From a bacterium (GTDB taxonomy: Bacteria; Patescibacteria; ABY1; JACQRZ01): 64,000 bases of DNA. The DNA is taken from assembly GCA_030688365.1 (NCBI GenBank), contig JAUYIE010000021.1, forward strand, positions 1-64,000. The letters run 5' to 3'. Every line of letters begins with the position of its first letter. Position 1 is the stretch's first letter. This document shows, one piece after another, positions 32,256 through 41,339 of this stretch. Both the position numbers and the translations under genes were made by a program. Below the pieces are notes generated by a model, which was not told the origin of the DNA, did no database searches, and saw only the letters and a list, made by a program, of their open reading frames with translations.

Positions 32256-33614
32256 ATGCCAAGAAAAAAAAGGATTCACAAAGCCTGGGTTTTAACTGTG
32301 GATATGGGGTATGGCCACCAACGGCCTGCCCATGTTCTGCAAGACATCGCCTATAATGGCATTATTACGGTAAATGATTTTCCCGGTATACCTGCCCATG
32401 AAAAAGCGACATGGACAGATAATCGTAAAGGATACGAATGGATTTCCCGCATGAAGTCCGCGCCGGTGATTGGTAACGCGTTGTTTGAAATTTTTGATAA
32501 AATACAAGAGATTCCCAGTTTTTACCCTCGTCGCGATCTTTCAAAAAGTAACTTACAACTTTTGCATACCTATCGTCTGATTGAAAAGGAACAAGTGTGT
32601 CGATATTTGTTTAATCATGTACTCAGCGAACAACCCGACCTACCTCTTGTATGTACTTTTTTTCTTCCCGCCTTTGCTGCAGAAGTATACGGATATCAAG
32701 GAGATATCTATCTTCAAGTATGTGATGCCGACATGAGTAGAACATGGGTGGCGCGTGATCCAAAAAAAAGTCGGATCAAGTATTTAGCGCCAAATAAGCG
32801 CGTCGTGGAGCGGTTAAAGTTGTATGGCGTGCCGGAAAAAAATATCTTTTTCACTGGTTTCCCTCTGCCTAAAGAAAACATTGGTGGTCTGGACGCAAAG
32901 ATTTTGAAAAAAGATCTTGGTGCGCGTATATACAATCTGGATCCGCATTCGCATACACGACATAAATTTGGGCATATTATTAATTATCATTTATCAGGAA
33001 AAAATATCCCCAAACGAGCGACACATCCGCTGACCTTGATGTTCGCGGTGGGTGGCGCTGGTGGTCAGAGGGAATTGGGGGGGCAGATTTTAAAAAGTTT
33101 GAAAACTAAGATTCTTAAAGGCGCGATTGATTTTATATTGGTAGCGGGGGTAAAACAAGATGTGGCGGATTATTTTAAGTCAGAGATCAAAGCATTGGGA
33201 TTAAATAAGGAATTAGGGGAAAGCGTAAAGATTATCATAGAGAAAACAAAAAAAGATTATTTTGACGTATTTAATAAAGCATTACGTATGACTGATATTT
33301 TGTGGACTAAGCCATCAGAACTTTCATTTTATACTGCATTGGGCTTACCGATCATCATGGCACCCTCTATTGGCTCACAAGAAGATTTTAATAGGATGTG
33401 GCTAAAGACGATTGCGGCGGGTATTAGTCAAGATGATCCGCGATACACTGATGAATGGCTCTTTGATTGGCTCAATAGCGGTTGGTTGGCACGTGCGGCA
33501 CTCAATGGTTTCGTTGAAGCACCTGTCATGGGAACATACAACGTTGAAAAATTGATTCTCGGAAAAGTAAAAAATTCAAAAGACATTACCCCTCATGTCA
33601 TTTCTAATATATAA
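32256..33614 (+). CDS. GT-B type glycosyltransferase, MurG/MGDG-synthase-like
   Basis: 452 residues. The N-terminal VLTVDMGYGHQRPAHVL matches the GGGH-type loop of the MurG/MGDG-synthase group. The C-terminal LWTKPSELSFYTALGLPIIM followed by APSIGSQEDFNR matches their nucleotide-sugar-binding and acceptor-return loop. LMFAVGGAGGQRELGGQILK is a typical second-domain strand-loop. No membrane helices. It probably glycosylates a lipid or glycolipid at the inner membrane face. The acceptor is unknown. Upstream TACAAT (near 32225) may be its -10. Confidence 0.75.
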   Translation: MPRKKRIHKAWVLTVDMGYGHQRPAHVLQDIAYNGIITVNDFPGIPAHEKATWTDNRKGYEWISRMKSAPVIGNALFEIFDKIQEIPSFYPRRDLSKSNLQLLHTYRLIEKEQVCRYLFNHVLSEQPDLPLVCTFFLPAFAAEVYGYQGDIYLQVCDADMSRTWVARDPKKSRIKYLAPNKRVVERLKLYGVPEKNIFFTGFPLPKENIGGLDAKILKKDLGARIYNLDPHSHTRHKFGHIINYHLSGKNIPKRATHPLTLMFAVGGAGGQRELGGQILKSLKTKILKGAIDFILVAGVKQDVADYFKSEIKALGLNKELGESVKIIIEKTKKDYFDVFNKALRMTDILWTKPSELSFYTALGLPIIMAPSIGSQEDFNRMWLKTIAAGISQDDPRYTDEWLFDWLNSGWLARAALNGFVEAPVMGTYNVEKLILGKVKNSKDITPHVISNI

Positions 33615-33640
33615 TATGTTTATATCTAATACGTACTACC

Positions 33641-33892
33641 ATGTTTAAACACATAGAAGGCAAGATAAATAATAGTATTTTGACTTTTTTTACGCTAGGG
33701 ATGATCTTTTTGTTACTCGGAGTAATGGTGATCATGTATGAGACATTACTAAGAGTCATTGTGGGTGTGTTATTTTTTCTTTTAGCATATATGGCCTTTC
33801 ATTTGGCACATAAGATACAAGCAATTAAACACAGCATACAAGATAAACTGGGAGGTGTGGGGTTTGGTGACAAAAAGGGCGGGAAAAAATGA
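33641..33892 (+). CDS. Small membrane protein with two helices
   Basis: 83 residues: charged N-terminus MFKHIEGKINNS, two hydrophobic helices (about 14-33 and 37-57), and an amphipathic, Lys/Gly-rich C-terminus. It lies between the glycosyltransferase and the glycoside hydrolase, 26 and 23 bases from them, so it is probably in their operon. No family recognised. Confidence 0.65.
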   Translation: MFKHIEGKINNSILTFFTLGMIFLLLGVMVIMYETLLRVIVGVLFFLLAYMAFHLAHKIQAIKHSIQDKLGGVGFGDKKGGKK

Positions 33893-33915
33893 TTATTTTT
33901 GAGGGATGAATTGAT

Positions 33916-34956
33916 ATGTTTACCAAGCCGCCCACATTCCAACATCGGCTGCGGCGAAATGTTTTGTGGCTCTTTTTTGGTCTCATGGTTGTATTGTCCG
34001 TATTTTTTTTGTTTTTAAATTATCCGACACGACCAACAACAAAAGAGACAATGTTTGGTGTAACATTTAGTCCGTATTACATGCAGGAGTTTGGTGTAGA
34101 TTGGAAAAAAGCGTATACGGCGATATTGGATGATTTGGGAGTGCGCGATTTGCGTTTATCTGCATATTGGAATCACACAGAACCATCTTCGGGGTCGTTT
34201 GATTTTAGTGATTTGGATTATCAATTGGATCAAGCGGCACTTCGTAATGCTCATGTTATCTTGGCGGTCGGGCGCAAGTTACCACGTTGGCCGGAATGTC
34301 ATGATCCGGAGTGGATCACCGGGTCATCTCGTAGTGAAATAGAAGCACAGCTTTTGACATATGTAGATACGGTGGTACAAAAGTACAAAGACCATCCAGC
34401 TGTAACACGCTGGCAGATAGAAAACGAGCCATTTTTTTGGTTCGGGGTATGTGATAAGACGCTTGGGTTATCAACATTAAAAAAAGAGATCGCGATCGTG
34501 CGCAAATATAGTCCTAAGCCGATTGTTGTGACTGACAGTGGTGAATGGAGTTTCTGGTTGCCTGCAGCGTGGGAAGGTGATGTATTGGGTATCAGTATGT
34601 ATCGAGAGAGTTGGAATGCGCTACTGGGTCGTATTCCATTTCCAATAAGTCCGGGGTTTTATCAAAAAAAAGCTGACATTATTTCACCCGTTCAAAAAAA
34701 TATAATTGTTACAGAGCTTCAAGCGGAACCATGGGGGGAAAAACCGATTGCGCAGATGACTCGTGAAGAAATGACAGATTCTATGGATATTGCAAAATTT
34801 GAGAGCAATGTGAGTTTTTCGCAACAAACGGGATTTGGTGAGGTTTATTTATGGGGCGTAGAATGGTGGTATTGGATGAAAACAGTACAGGGAGATTCCT
34901 CTTTTTGGGATACTGGAAGGGAGATCTTTAATGTTTCACATCAAGCGACCCAATAA
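33916..34956 (+). CDS. Membrane-anchored glycoside hydrolase, clan GH-A type
   Basis: 346 residues. One N-terminal helix (VLWLFFGLMVVLSVFFLFL) anchors a TIM-barrel domain. The acid/base candidate is in WQIENEPFFW (NE pair after strand 4) and the nucleophile candidate is the Glu in IIVTELQAEPW, both as expected for clan A. LRLSAYWNHTEPSSGSFDFS is the usual early barrel block. It probably hydrolyses a surface or host glycan. The exact GH family is not assigned. The 3' end overlaps the convergent mannosyltransferase gene by 16 bases. Confidence 0.78.
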   Translation: MFTKPPTFQHRLRRNVLWLFFGLMVVLSVFFLFLNYPTRPTTKETMFGVTFSPYYMQEFGVDWKKAYTAILDDLGVRDLRLSAYWNHTEPSSGSFDFSDLDYQLDQAALRNAHVILAVGRKLPRWPECHDPEWITGSSRSEIEAQLLTYVDTVVQKYKDHPAVTRWQIENEPFFWFGVCDKTLGLSTLKKEIAIVRKYSPKPIVVTDSGEWSFWLPAAWEGDVLGISMYRESWNALLGRIPFPISPGFYQKKADIISPVQKNIIVTELQAEPWGEKPIAQMTREEMTDSMDIAKFESNVSFSQQTGFGEVYLWGVEWWYWMKTVQGDSSFWDTGREIFNVSHQATQ

Positions 34957-36110
34957 TATGAAACAAACATTATTGAAAATAATGCAAGTGCGAAGGTACA
35001 CAAGATGACAAGTGCGGAAAAAACAAGGGGATGACGTGACAGACGTGCATATACTAAAAATAGCGGAAAGGCAGAAAGTGCATATCGTGGCATACTCTGT
35101 AGACGTCCGCTCAATAGAGGGATAATCAGTAATAATGTTGCAAACAGCGCATAAGGTTTGGGAAGCACAAACCATGCAATGATGACGCTTACGATAAACA
35201 AAATTGTGAACATAACATCAATATAACGTGTCGTCAGTGGTGTAGAATCAGTGACGTCTTTTACTGTTTCAAACTCTTTTACATATGTATCAAATGCTTT
35301 TTCTACCCCTGTTTTGGATAATTCAAAGTTTCGTTGCCAATTTTCCTGTGCTTCTAAAAAAAGTAGTGGATTACCAAATGATCCCTGAAGATATCCCATG
35401 AACAACAATAAACCACAAGGAATGATTATAATAGAAAGAATTTTTGGTGCAATGAGCACGCGCCAATGATATGTATGTTGTCGTAGGTATTCCCATATCA
35501 GTGGAATAACGATCGCAATACCAGCAAAGCGTGTTGCGGTCAAAAATATACCTGCTAGCCCTGCGAGCCACCAATGTTGTTTGCGCGCAAGGTAAAATGT
35601 CAACAGAGATAAGAAGACAAATAGGGATTCGGTATAGAGGGAAATAAGAAAAAATGAGGTTGGAAATACCAACAAAAAGACAATGCTGCGCCATGCTGTC
35701 GCTTCATCAAACTCAAAAAGCGCCAAACGATATAGTAGTAGACATGATAAAAAGGCGAATAACAACGAAAGAGCAATCCCAGCTAGCGCTGTGTTGCCGT
35801 GAGTTAGTGGTGAAAGCAGTGACATTAACATCGGGTACAATGGAAAGAACACCACCGAGGATTGGATGTCTTTCTGGTAAAAATAACCATGATTTGCAAT
35901 ACTTAAATACCAGTAGGAGTCAAAGCGTTGCCAGTTGCGAATGAGAGAATACTGACTGTCTGTGGCATCTATACGCGGGTTCATATCTTGATAGGCAGTA
36001 TCAGGCGCAAGATGGAGGCGGTTGGTACCCAGGTATGCTAAAAGTTGTAAAGACGTAATCCATACAATAAGAAAAACAAATATCACAAGCACTGTTTTTA
36101 TCCAACGCAT
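34941..36110 (-). CDS. PIG-V-like mannosyltransferase, polytopic membrane protein
   Basis: 389 residues with about nine to ten membrane helices. After the first helix a long outer loop holds QRFDSYWYLSIANHGYFYQ and VVFFPLYPML, the catalytic-loop pattern of PIG-V and related GT-C enzymes (normally WDxxWY). It likely transfers a sugar from a lipid-linked donor. It lies convergent to the glycoside hydrolase and divergent from xseA. Confidence 0.8.
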   Translation of the reverse strand: MRWIKTVLVIFVFLIVWITSLQLLAYLGTNRLHLAPDTAYQDMNPRIDATDSQYSLIRNWQRFDSYWYLSIANHGYFYQKDIQSSVVFFPLYPMLMSLLSPLTHGNTALAGIALSLLFAFLSCLLLYRLALFEFDEATAWRSIVFLLVFPTSFFLISLYTESLFVFLSLLTFYLARKQHWWLAGLAGIFLTATRFAGIAIVIPLIWEYLRQHTYHWRVLIAPKILSIIIIPCGLLLFMGYLQGSFGNPLLFLEAQENWQRNFELSKTGVEKAFDTYVKEFETVKDVTDSTPLTTRYIDVMFTILFIVSVIIAWFVLPKPYALFATLLLIIPLLSGRLQSMPRYALSAFPLFLVYARLSRHPLVFSALVILCTFALALFSIMFVSYYWVA

Positions 36111-36134
36111 AATAATAAGTATACCACTGATCGT

Positions 36135-37409
36135 ATGGAATTTGTATCAGAAAACGGACGCGAAGTTCCCGTCTTCTCTGTGCACGATTTTATTGAGTAC
36201 ACCAATCTTTTGATTGGCAGAAAACAAGTGGTGGTGGAAGGAGAGATCGGATCATACAATGTTAGTCAAAACAGATGGGTATTTTTTGATTTGAAAGAAG
36301 GTGACGCGCGCATGAGCTGTTTTGGGGTGTTGTATCAGTTGCCACGTGGCCTTGTTGATGGTATGACCGTTCGTGTGACGGGTACACCGCGGGTACATCA
36401 GAAAAGCGGAAAGTTTAGCATCACTGTGGACACTGTCGAGATGATGGGAGAAGGTGCATTAAAAAAAGCATTTGAGTTGACAAAGAAAAAATTACAAGCT
36501 GAAGGGCTTTTTGATAGCGCGCGAAAACGCGTATTGCCACGTTTTCCGCAAACTATTGGTATCATTGCCTCGCGAGAGTCAGCGGCCTATACCGATTTTA
36601 TGCGAATACTTAATCAACGATGGGGAGGGCTGGATATAGAATTGTTTCATGTAAAAGTCCAAGGAGAAGGGGCGGTAGAGGACATCGTGAACGCGTTTGC
36701 ATATTTTAATTCTGGTCAATCGGAAGCAGAAGTGATAGTACTGACACGTGGAGGGGGCAGTATGGAAGATCTTCATGCGTTCAATGATGAAGCAGTTGCT
36801 CGCGCTGTGTTTGGATCACGCATTCCCGTGATATGCGGGGTAGGTCATGAACGAGATGAGTCGCTTGCGGATTATGTTGCGGATATGCGGGTAGCGACAC
36901 CGACACACGCAGGGACACTCGTCGTACCTGATCGAGATGAACTTAATCGGCAGATCACACACAGTGTTCAATCTATGAGTCAATATATTGAAGGAAGTAT
37001 TGAGTGGAATCGTAATGCGATACAGCGATATATGACAACACTGGAACGGAGCGCCACACATACACTTCACGATTTTGCTCAACTTGAAAAACGTTTTATA
37101 TTTCGCATAGAAAGTTTTTCTCAAGAAGCACTTCATACGCACACACGCATTCAGAGTCTGACAGAGCACGTAATACAGGCGATGGAGCGGTCATTTGAAC
37201 AAACACGACAGTCACTTGATGGATATACCAAAAGTTTATTACATTTAGGACCGGAGGAAGTATTAAAACGTGGATATAGTATTGTGCGTCGTCGTGGTAG
37301 TCCTATCACAAGCGCAGAAGCTTTAAAAGGGGGAGATACGATTGATATCACATTCAAAGATGGTACGCGACAAGCAAAAGCACTTGATAATCAACAATCA
37401 TTATTATAA
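36135..37409 (+). CDS. xseA: Exodeoxyribonuclease VII large subunit
   Basis: 424 residues. The N-terminal OB-fold has VEGEIGSYNVSQNRWVFFDL and CFGVLYQLPRGLVDG. The catalytic domain has RFPQTIGIIASRESAAYTDF, VIVLTRGGGSMEDLHAFNDE, PVICGVGHERDESLADYVAD, and RVATPTHAG. The C-terminal domain is coiled coil, ending with VLKRGYSIVRRRG. It degrades single-stranded DNA together with XseB, which follows after 9 bases. A TATACC -10 lies 9 bases before the ATG, suggesting a leaderless mRNA. Confidence 0.96.
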   Translation: MEFVSENGREVPVFSVHDFIEYTNLLIGRKQVVVEGEIGSYNVSQNRWVFFDLKEGDARMSCFGVLYQLPRGLVDGMTVRVTGTPRVHQKSGKFSITVDTVEMMGEGALKKAFELTKKKLQAEGLFDSARKRVLPRFPQTIGIIASRESAAYTDFMRILNQRWGGLDIELFHVKVQGEGAVEDIVNAFAYFNSGQSEAEVIVLTRGGGSMEDLHAFNDEAVARAVFGSRIPVICGVGHERDESLADYVADMRVATPTHAGTLVVPDRDELNRQITHSVQSMSQYIEGSIEWNRNAIQRYMTTLERSATHTLHDFAQLEKRFIFRIESFSQEALHTHTRIQSLTEHVIQAMERSFEQTRQSLDGYTKSLLHLGPEEVLKRGYSIVRRRGSPITSAEALKGGDTIDITFKDGTRQAKALDNQQSLL

Positions 37410-37418
37410 CAAAGCAAT

Positions 37419-37634
37419 ATGGCAACAAAAAAAGATACATTCAAAGACGCGATGGAGGAGCTGGAGGGTATTGTAAAACAATTTGAGTCTGGCAATCTTG
37501 ATCTGGATGAAAGTCTCAAAAAGTTTGAACGGGGACTGGAACTGGCAGAACAATGCAAGAAGCAACTTGCTGTGGTAGAAAATAAGATCAAGGAGATCAA
37601 GGGAAAGTTTAGTGAGACGGGGCAGAAGGAGTAA
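37419..37634 (+). CDS. xseB: Exodeoxyribonuclease VII small subunit
   Basis: 71 residues with the family pattern FKDAMEELEGIVKQFESGNL and DLDESLKKFERGLELAEQCK, forming a helical hairpin that wraps the XseA coiled coil. The length is normal. Adjacent to xseA in the standard order. Confidence 0.95.
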   Translation: MATKKDTFKDAMEELEGIVKQFESGNLDLDESLKKFERGLELAEQCKKQLAVVENKIKEIKGKFSETGQKE

Positions 37635-37651
37635 GCAGGGCAAAGTTTTAC

Positions 37652-37680
37652 TTTCAATGAATTTTTGGAAGTGTTATACT
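37652..37680 (+). promoter_or_regulatory. Promoter upstream of the ncRNA
   Basis: TTTCAA (37652-37657), 17-base spacer, TATACT (37675-37680) with an upstream TG (TGTTATACT). Confidence 0.6.
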
Positions 37681-37686
37681 TAAAAG

Positions 37687-37937
37687 GTTAGCTGTGTGAT
37701 GTTTCTTTGGAGAACTATAAACCAATGTAGGTGTTCTCCAAGGATCCTTGTTCTGAATTTTATGTTCTTTAATATATTTTATTAGCAAAGTACGTTTGCC
37801 TTGGTCATGGATGGCCAAAGTATCGCCACTACAATAGTAATGATATTTTTGTAACCTGTAATGGCGGCCATGCTAATAAATTTATCGGCTCGTTTCCTAA
37901 TAAAAAAGATCTGCTTAATCACAGATCTTTTTCAATA
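37687..37937 (+). ncRNA. Unassigned structured non-coding RNA
   Basis: About 250 bases between a promoter and a perfect terminator, with no ORF of note. Visible hairpins: TTGGAGAAC/GTTCTCCAA (37707-37741), GCAAA/TTTGC (37785-37799), TTGGTC/GGCCAA (37801-37818), and CGCCACTAC/GTAATGGCG (37824-37866, one mismatch), plus CATGG (37806)/CCATG (37868) as an alternative long-range pair. Signature sequences of tmRNA, RNase P RNA and SRP RNA are not evident. 6S RNA is possible on size only. Confidence 0.55.
37903..37932 (+). terminator. Terminator of the ncRNA
   Basis: AAAAAGATCTG pairs perfectly with CAGATCTTTTT (11 pairs, 8-base loop). Confidence 0.88.
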
Positions 37938-38012
37938 TAAAATGCAAGGTCTTTCTTTATTTTCCAAAAAATACTCGCTCGGATCATCAAATCACGATAC
38001 AATAAAAGTATT

Positions 38013-38189
38013 ATGAAACGCGCCATTATAAAAACAGAACGCCGTGAGATATTACGACAAAAAAAGAACCGTGTGGCAGGTGGTGGTTTTAGTGCGCAGG
38101 CAAAACGCGAACAGGTAAACAAAGGATACATCGGCCTTGCAAAAGGGGTCAAAAAGAGCATACTGTCCCGTACGAATGTCCGGGTCTAA
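38013..38189 (+). CDS. 58-residue basic hypothetical protein
   Basis: ATG at 38013, TAA at 38187. It starts MKRAIIKTERREILRQKKNR and is strongly basic, with a Gly-rich middle (VAGGGFSAQAKRE). TACAAT ends 9 bases before the ATG, consistent with leaderless expression. The composition suggests nucleic acid binding. No family recognised. uvrB begins 31 bases after its stop. Confidence 0.65.
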   Translation: MKRAIIKTERREILRQKKNRVAGGGFSAQAKREQVNKGYIGLAKGVKKSILSRTNVRV

Positions 38190-38220
38190 TATTTATATCC
38201 TGTGCGTCCCTATTTTGCCT

Positions 38221-40224
38221 ATGAAATTTGAATTGGTTTCTGATTACAAGCCAGCCGGGGATCAGGGGGAGGCGATTGAAAGAATCGTGAAGGGGTTTGC
38301 AAAACATAAAATGCAGACTCTTTTGGGTGTTACCGGATCGGGAAAGACATTTACGATTGCCAATGCTATCCAAAAATTGCAGGTACCGACCTTGGTGTTG
38401 GCGCACAACAAAACACTCGCGGCACAGCTATATAATGAATTCAAAGAATTTTTTCCAAATAACAAAGTTTGCTATTTTGTTTCTTACTATGATTACTATC
38501 AGCCGGAGAGCTATATGCCTCAAACTGATACCTATATTTCCAAAGAAACGCAAGTCAACGAAAAGATTGATCAACTCCGCATAGAGGCGACCGCATCGCT
38601 CATGTCTCGGCCTGATGTGATTGTCGTGTCGTCTGTGTCGTGTATATATAGTTTGGGTAACCCGATTGAGTTCAAGTCGCATATTGCGACGGTGCACAAA
38701 GGGCAGACGATCAAACGCAAGGATTTTTTGCAACAAATGACTGATTTGCTGTATCAGCGCAATGATATGGATTTAGGGTCGGGGAAGTTTCGTGCGCGCG
38801 GTGATACTGTTGATTTTATCCAAGGATTTGGCGGTGATATGTATCGCGTGCAGTTTTTTGGTAATGAGATTGAGAAACTTGAAATCATTGAGCCGATTAC
38901 ATTTACGGTGCGTAGTACGCCGGACACGATCAATATCTTTCCCGCGCGCCCGTTTATGGTGCCGGATGAAGTGAAAAAAGGGGCGATACAGGGTATTCGC
39001 GATGAGCTGACACAAGAAGCGCCACGGCTTGACATTGTAGAACGTCAGCGTCTGGAACAGCGAACGAGTTATGATTTGGAAATGATTGAGCAGTTGGGCT
39101 TTTGTAAGGGGATTGAAAACTATTCTCGTCATTTTGATAAGCGAAAAGAAGGGGAACCGCCGTTTACCCTGTTGGACTTTTTTTCAATGAATCCGTTTTC
39201 AAAAGATTTTTTGCTGTGCATTGATGAAAGTCATGTGAGCTTGCCACAAGTGCGCGGTATGTACCAGGGCGACCGTACACGCAAGCAGACGTTGGTGGAT
39301 TATGGGTTTCGTTTGCCGTCGGCATTGGACAATCGCCCACTGAAATTTGCAGAATTTGAAAAATATATGGGGCATACGGTGTGCGTGAGCGCGACACCCG
39401 GGCCGTATGAACTGGGAAAATCAACACAAGTGGTTGAACAGATTGTCCGTCCGACCGGTCTGACTGATCCGCCTGTGTTTGTACGACCGATAAAAAACCA
39501 GATGGCGGATTTGGCTAAAGAGATCAATAAAACGATCAAGATGGGAAATCGTATTTTGATTACGACGTTGACTAAGCGGAGTGCGGAAGATCTTACGGAA
39601 TACTTGATTGAACATGACTTGAAAGCACGATATCTCCATAGTGAGATTGATACCTTGGAACGTACAAAGATTTTGAAAGAACTGCGTCTCGGTGTTTTTG
39701 ATATTTTGGTGGGTATAAACCTGCTTCGTGAAGGTCTGGACTTGCCAGAAGTCGCGTTGGTTGCGATATTGGACGCCGACAAAGAAGGTTTCCTCCGTAA
39801 TGCGACGAGTCTTGTGCAGACTATTGGTCGTGCTGCTCGTAATATTGATGCAAAAGTGATTTTGTATGCCGATCGCATGACTGATTCTATGAAGCAGGCC
39901 ATGGATGAGACGGCGCGTCGTCGTGAGATACAGATTGCGTATAACAAAAAGCACCACATCACACCCAAGACGATCATCAAGGAAATCAAGGAAGACTTGG
40001 TGATAGATGAGATGAAGGTATATATCAAAGCCGAAGATATCGGAAAATACATCGCCCAGCTTGAGCAGGAACTACAAGAAGCGGTGGAATTACTTAATTT
40101 TGAAAAAGCGATTGAACTGCGCGATATGCTTCACAAAATTCGCAAAGAACAGGGCATTCCCAACCAAGCGGACTACAGTTTGGATGGGATCAAAAAGCGA
40201 GGAAAGATGAAGAAAAAGGGGTAG
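38221..40224 (+). CDS. uvrB: Excinuclease ABC subunit B
   Basis: 667 residues from the ATG at 38221 (MKFELVSDYKPAGDQGEAIE); an open frame upstream is not part of the conserved protein. Walker A LLGVTGSGKTFTIAN, the beta-hairpin region YYDYYQPESYMPQTDTYI, the DESH box in LLCIDESHVSLPQVRG, SATPGPYE, NLLREGLDLPEVALVAI, and QTIGRAARN are present, ending with a UVR motif (LEQELQEAVELLNFEKAIEL). It verifies damage and loads UvrC in nucleotide excision repair. uvrA and uvrC are also in this window. Confidence 0.97.
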   Translation: MKFELVSDYKPAGDQGEAIERIVKGFAKHKMQTLLGVTGSGKTFTIANAIQKLQVPTLVLAHNKTLAAQLYNEFKEFFPNNKVCYFVSYYDYYQPESYMPQTDTYISKETQVNEKIDQLRIEATASLMSRPDVIVVSSVSCIYSLGNPIEFKSHIATVHKGQTIKRKDFLQQMTDLLYQRNDMDLGSGKFRARGDTVDFIQGFGGDMYRVQFFGNEIEKLEIIEPITFTVRSTPDTINIFPARPFMVPDEVKKGAIQGIRDELTQEAPRLDIVERQRLEQRTSYDLEMIEQLGFCKGIENYSRHFDKRKEGEPPFTLLDFFSMNPFSKDFLLCIDESHVSLPQVRGMYQGDRTRKQTLVDYGFRLPSALDNRPLKFAEFEKYMGHTVCVSATPGPYELGKSTQVVEQIVRPTGLTDPPVFVRPIKNQMADLAKEINKTIKMGNRILITTLTKRSAEDLTEYLIEHDLKARYLHSEIDTLERTKILKELRLGVFDILVGINLLREGLDLPEVALVAILDADKEGFLRNATSLVQTIGRAARNIDAKVILYADRMTDSMKQAMDETARRREIQIAYNKKHHITPKTIIKEIKEDLVIDEMKVYIKAEDIGKYIAQLEQELQEAVELLNFEKAIELRDMLHKIRKEQGIPNQADYSLDGIKKRGKMKKKG

Positions 40225-40229
40225 TGTGA

Positions 40230-40235
40230 TATACT
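40230..40235 (+). promoter_or_regulatory. Extended -10 for the 40259 gene
   Basis: TGATATACT just after the uvrB stop; no clear -35. Confidence 0.55.
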
Positions 40236-40258
40236 TATTAATATAAATCTATTTTTTT

Positions 40259-41320
40259 ATGACCCCAGAAAAAACAAAGAAGATCGTTATTACATTGAGT
40301 TTGTTTGCAGTAGTCGTTGGAATAGTAGGTGTGTTGTGTGTTTCTTATCAGGTAATTCGTTGGCAACAAAATGTTTTATTGTCTGTCGCTACAAAAACGG
40401 ACTCACAAATAACGAAGGATGCACCCCCTGTTTCAGAAAATGCAATAGTAGTGGACGGAGATAAATGGAAAACGTATACAAGTAAGACCAGTGGCTATGC
40501 AATAAAATATCCAGAATCCTTTCAAGTCAAAGAAGAAACGTCTGCAGATACACTATTTTCAACAACAGATGGGTACTTTCGCATTAGTACTAAAAACAAT
40601 GATATAAGCACCGATCCGATTGCCATCAAAGATTCTTATTATAGAAATGATCAATACGGATATCAATATCAGGATAGTTTTCCAATTATCGCAGGGGTGA
40701 AGTCATACAAACAAGGACGATATGACGGGGGTGTTATGGAACGGTATTTTGTACCCTATAGTGGCAAGATTTATACCATTGAGTTTGAATTCAGTTTTTA
40801 TCCTCCCGATCAGGCATTGAGCGATACAAAAATAGCTTTCATCCAGAATGTTATTTCCACTATGTCGTTTACAAATGATACGACTTCCGACATGACAAAA
40901 TGGAAGACGTATGCAAATGAAACGTATGGAATTGAGTTTAGATACCCCTCAGATTGGAAAATGCACGATCTTATCCCGACTAACGGTAATCTTTTTACTG
41001 TTGGTATGGGAGCTCCTGGGCTTGGTGATGACACGGTATGGGTGAATATTTCTTCTCAAAGCGATCTGCGCACGGCGATCAATACACATGTCAAAACATA
41101 TATCACCGGTACAAAAATAGAAAAAGAACAGACATCCGTACTTGGCGGTGCGGGGGGCATCCTTGTCTATTTAAATGTTGGCGGTAATAGTTCGCGTCTG
41201 GACCGGTGGGTATTTGCCGAACATGACACAAAAGTATATAGCATGGGTATTACTAATGATGTCGCGCCGTATGACAAGGAGTTTTATCAAATACTCTCAA
41301 CGTTTAAGTTTACAAAATAA
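40259..41320 (+). CDS. Membrane-anchored protein with two PsbP-like domains
   Basis: 353 residues: an N-terminal TPEKTKKIVITLSLFAVVVG anchor helix, then two tandem domains. They start with WKTYTSKTSGYAIKYPESFQ (about residue 70) and WKTYANETYGIEFRYPSDWK (about 217), both the YPxxF/W-type start of PsbP-like domains. Each ends in a strand like VISTMSF or ILSTFKF. The domains are paralogues by internal duplication. No catalytic motif. The next gene shares the same N-terminal anchor. Confidence 0.68.
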   Translation: MTPEKTKKIVITLSLFAVVVGIVGVLCVSYQVIRWQQNVLLSVATKTDSQITKDAPPVSENAIVVDGDKWKTYTSKTSGYAIKYPESFQVKEETSADTLFSTTDGYFRISTKNNDISTDPIAIKDSYYRNDQYGYQYQDSFPIIAGVKSYKQGRYDGGVMERYFVPYSGKIYTIEFEFSFYPPDQALSDTKIAFIQNVISTMSFTNDTTSDMTKWKTYANETYGIEFRYPSDWKMHDLIPTNGNLFTVGMGAPGLGDDTVWVNISSQSDLRTAINTHVKTYITGTKIEKEQTSVLGGAGGILVYLNVGGNSSRLDRWVFAEHDTKVYSMGITNDVAPYDKEFYQILSTFKFTK

Positions 41321-41339
41321 TTTTTTTTGCGTATTTCTT

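Noticed and set aside
37687..37937. Identification of the ncRNA as tmRNA, RNase P RNA, SRP RNA or 6S RNA
   Set aside because: No matching signature segments could be seen, and size alone does not justify a 6S call.
38137..38220. Upstream extension of uvrB
   Set aside because: It overlaps the 58-residue basic ORF in another frame and shows no UvrB similarity; the conserved protein begins at 38221.
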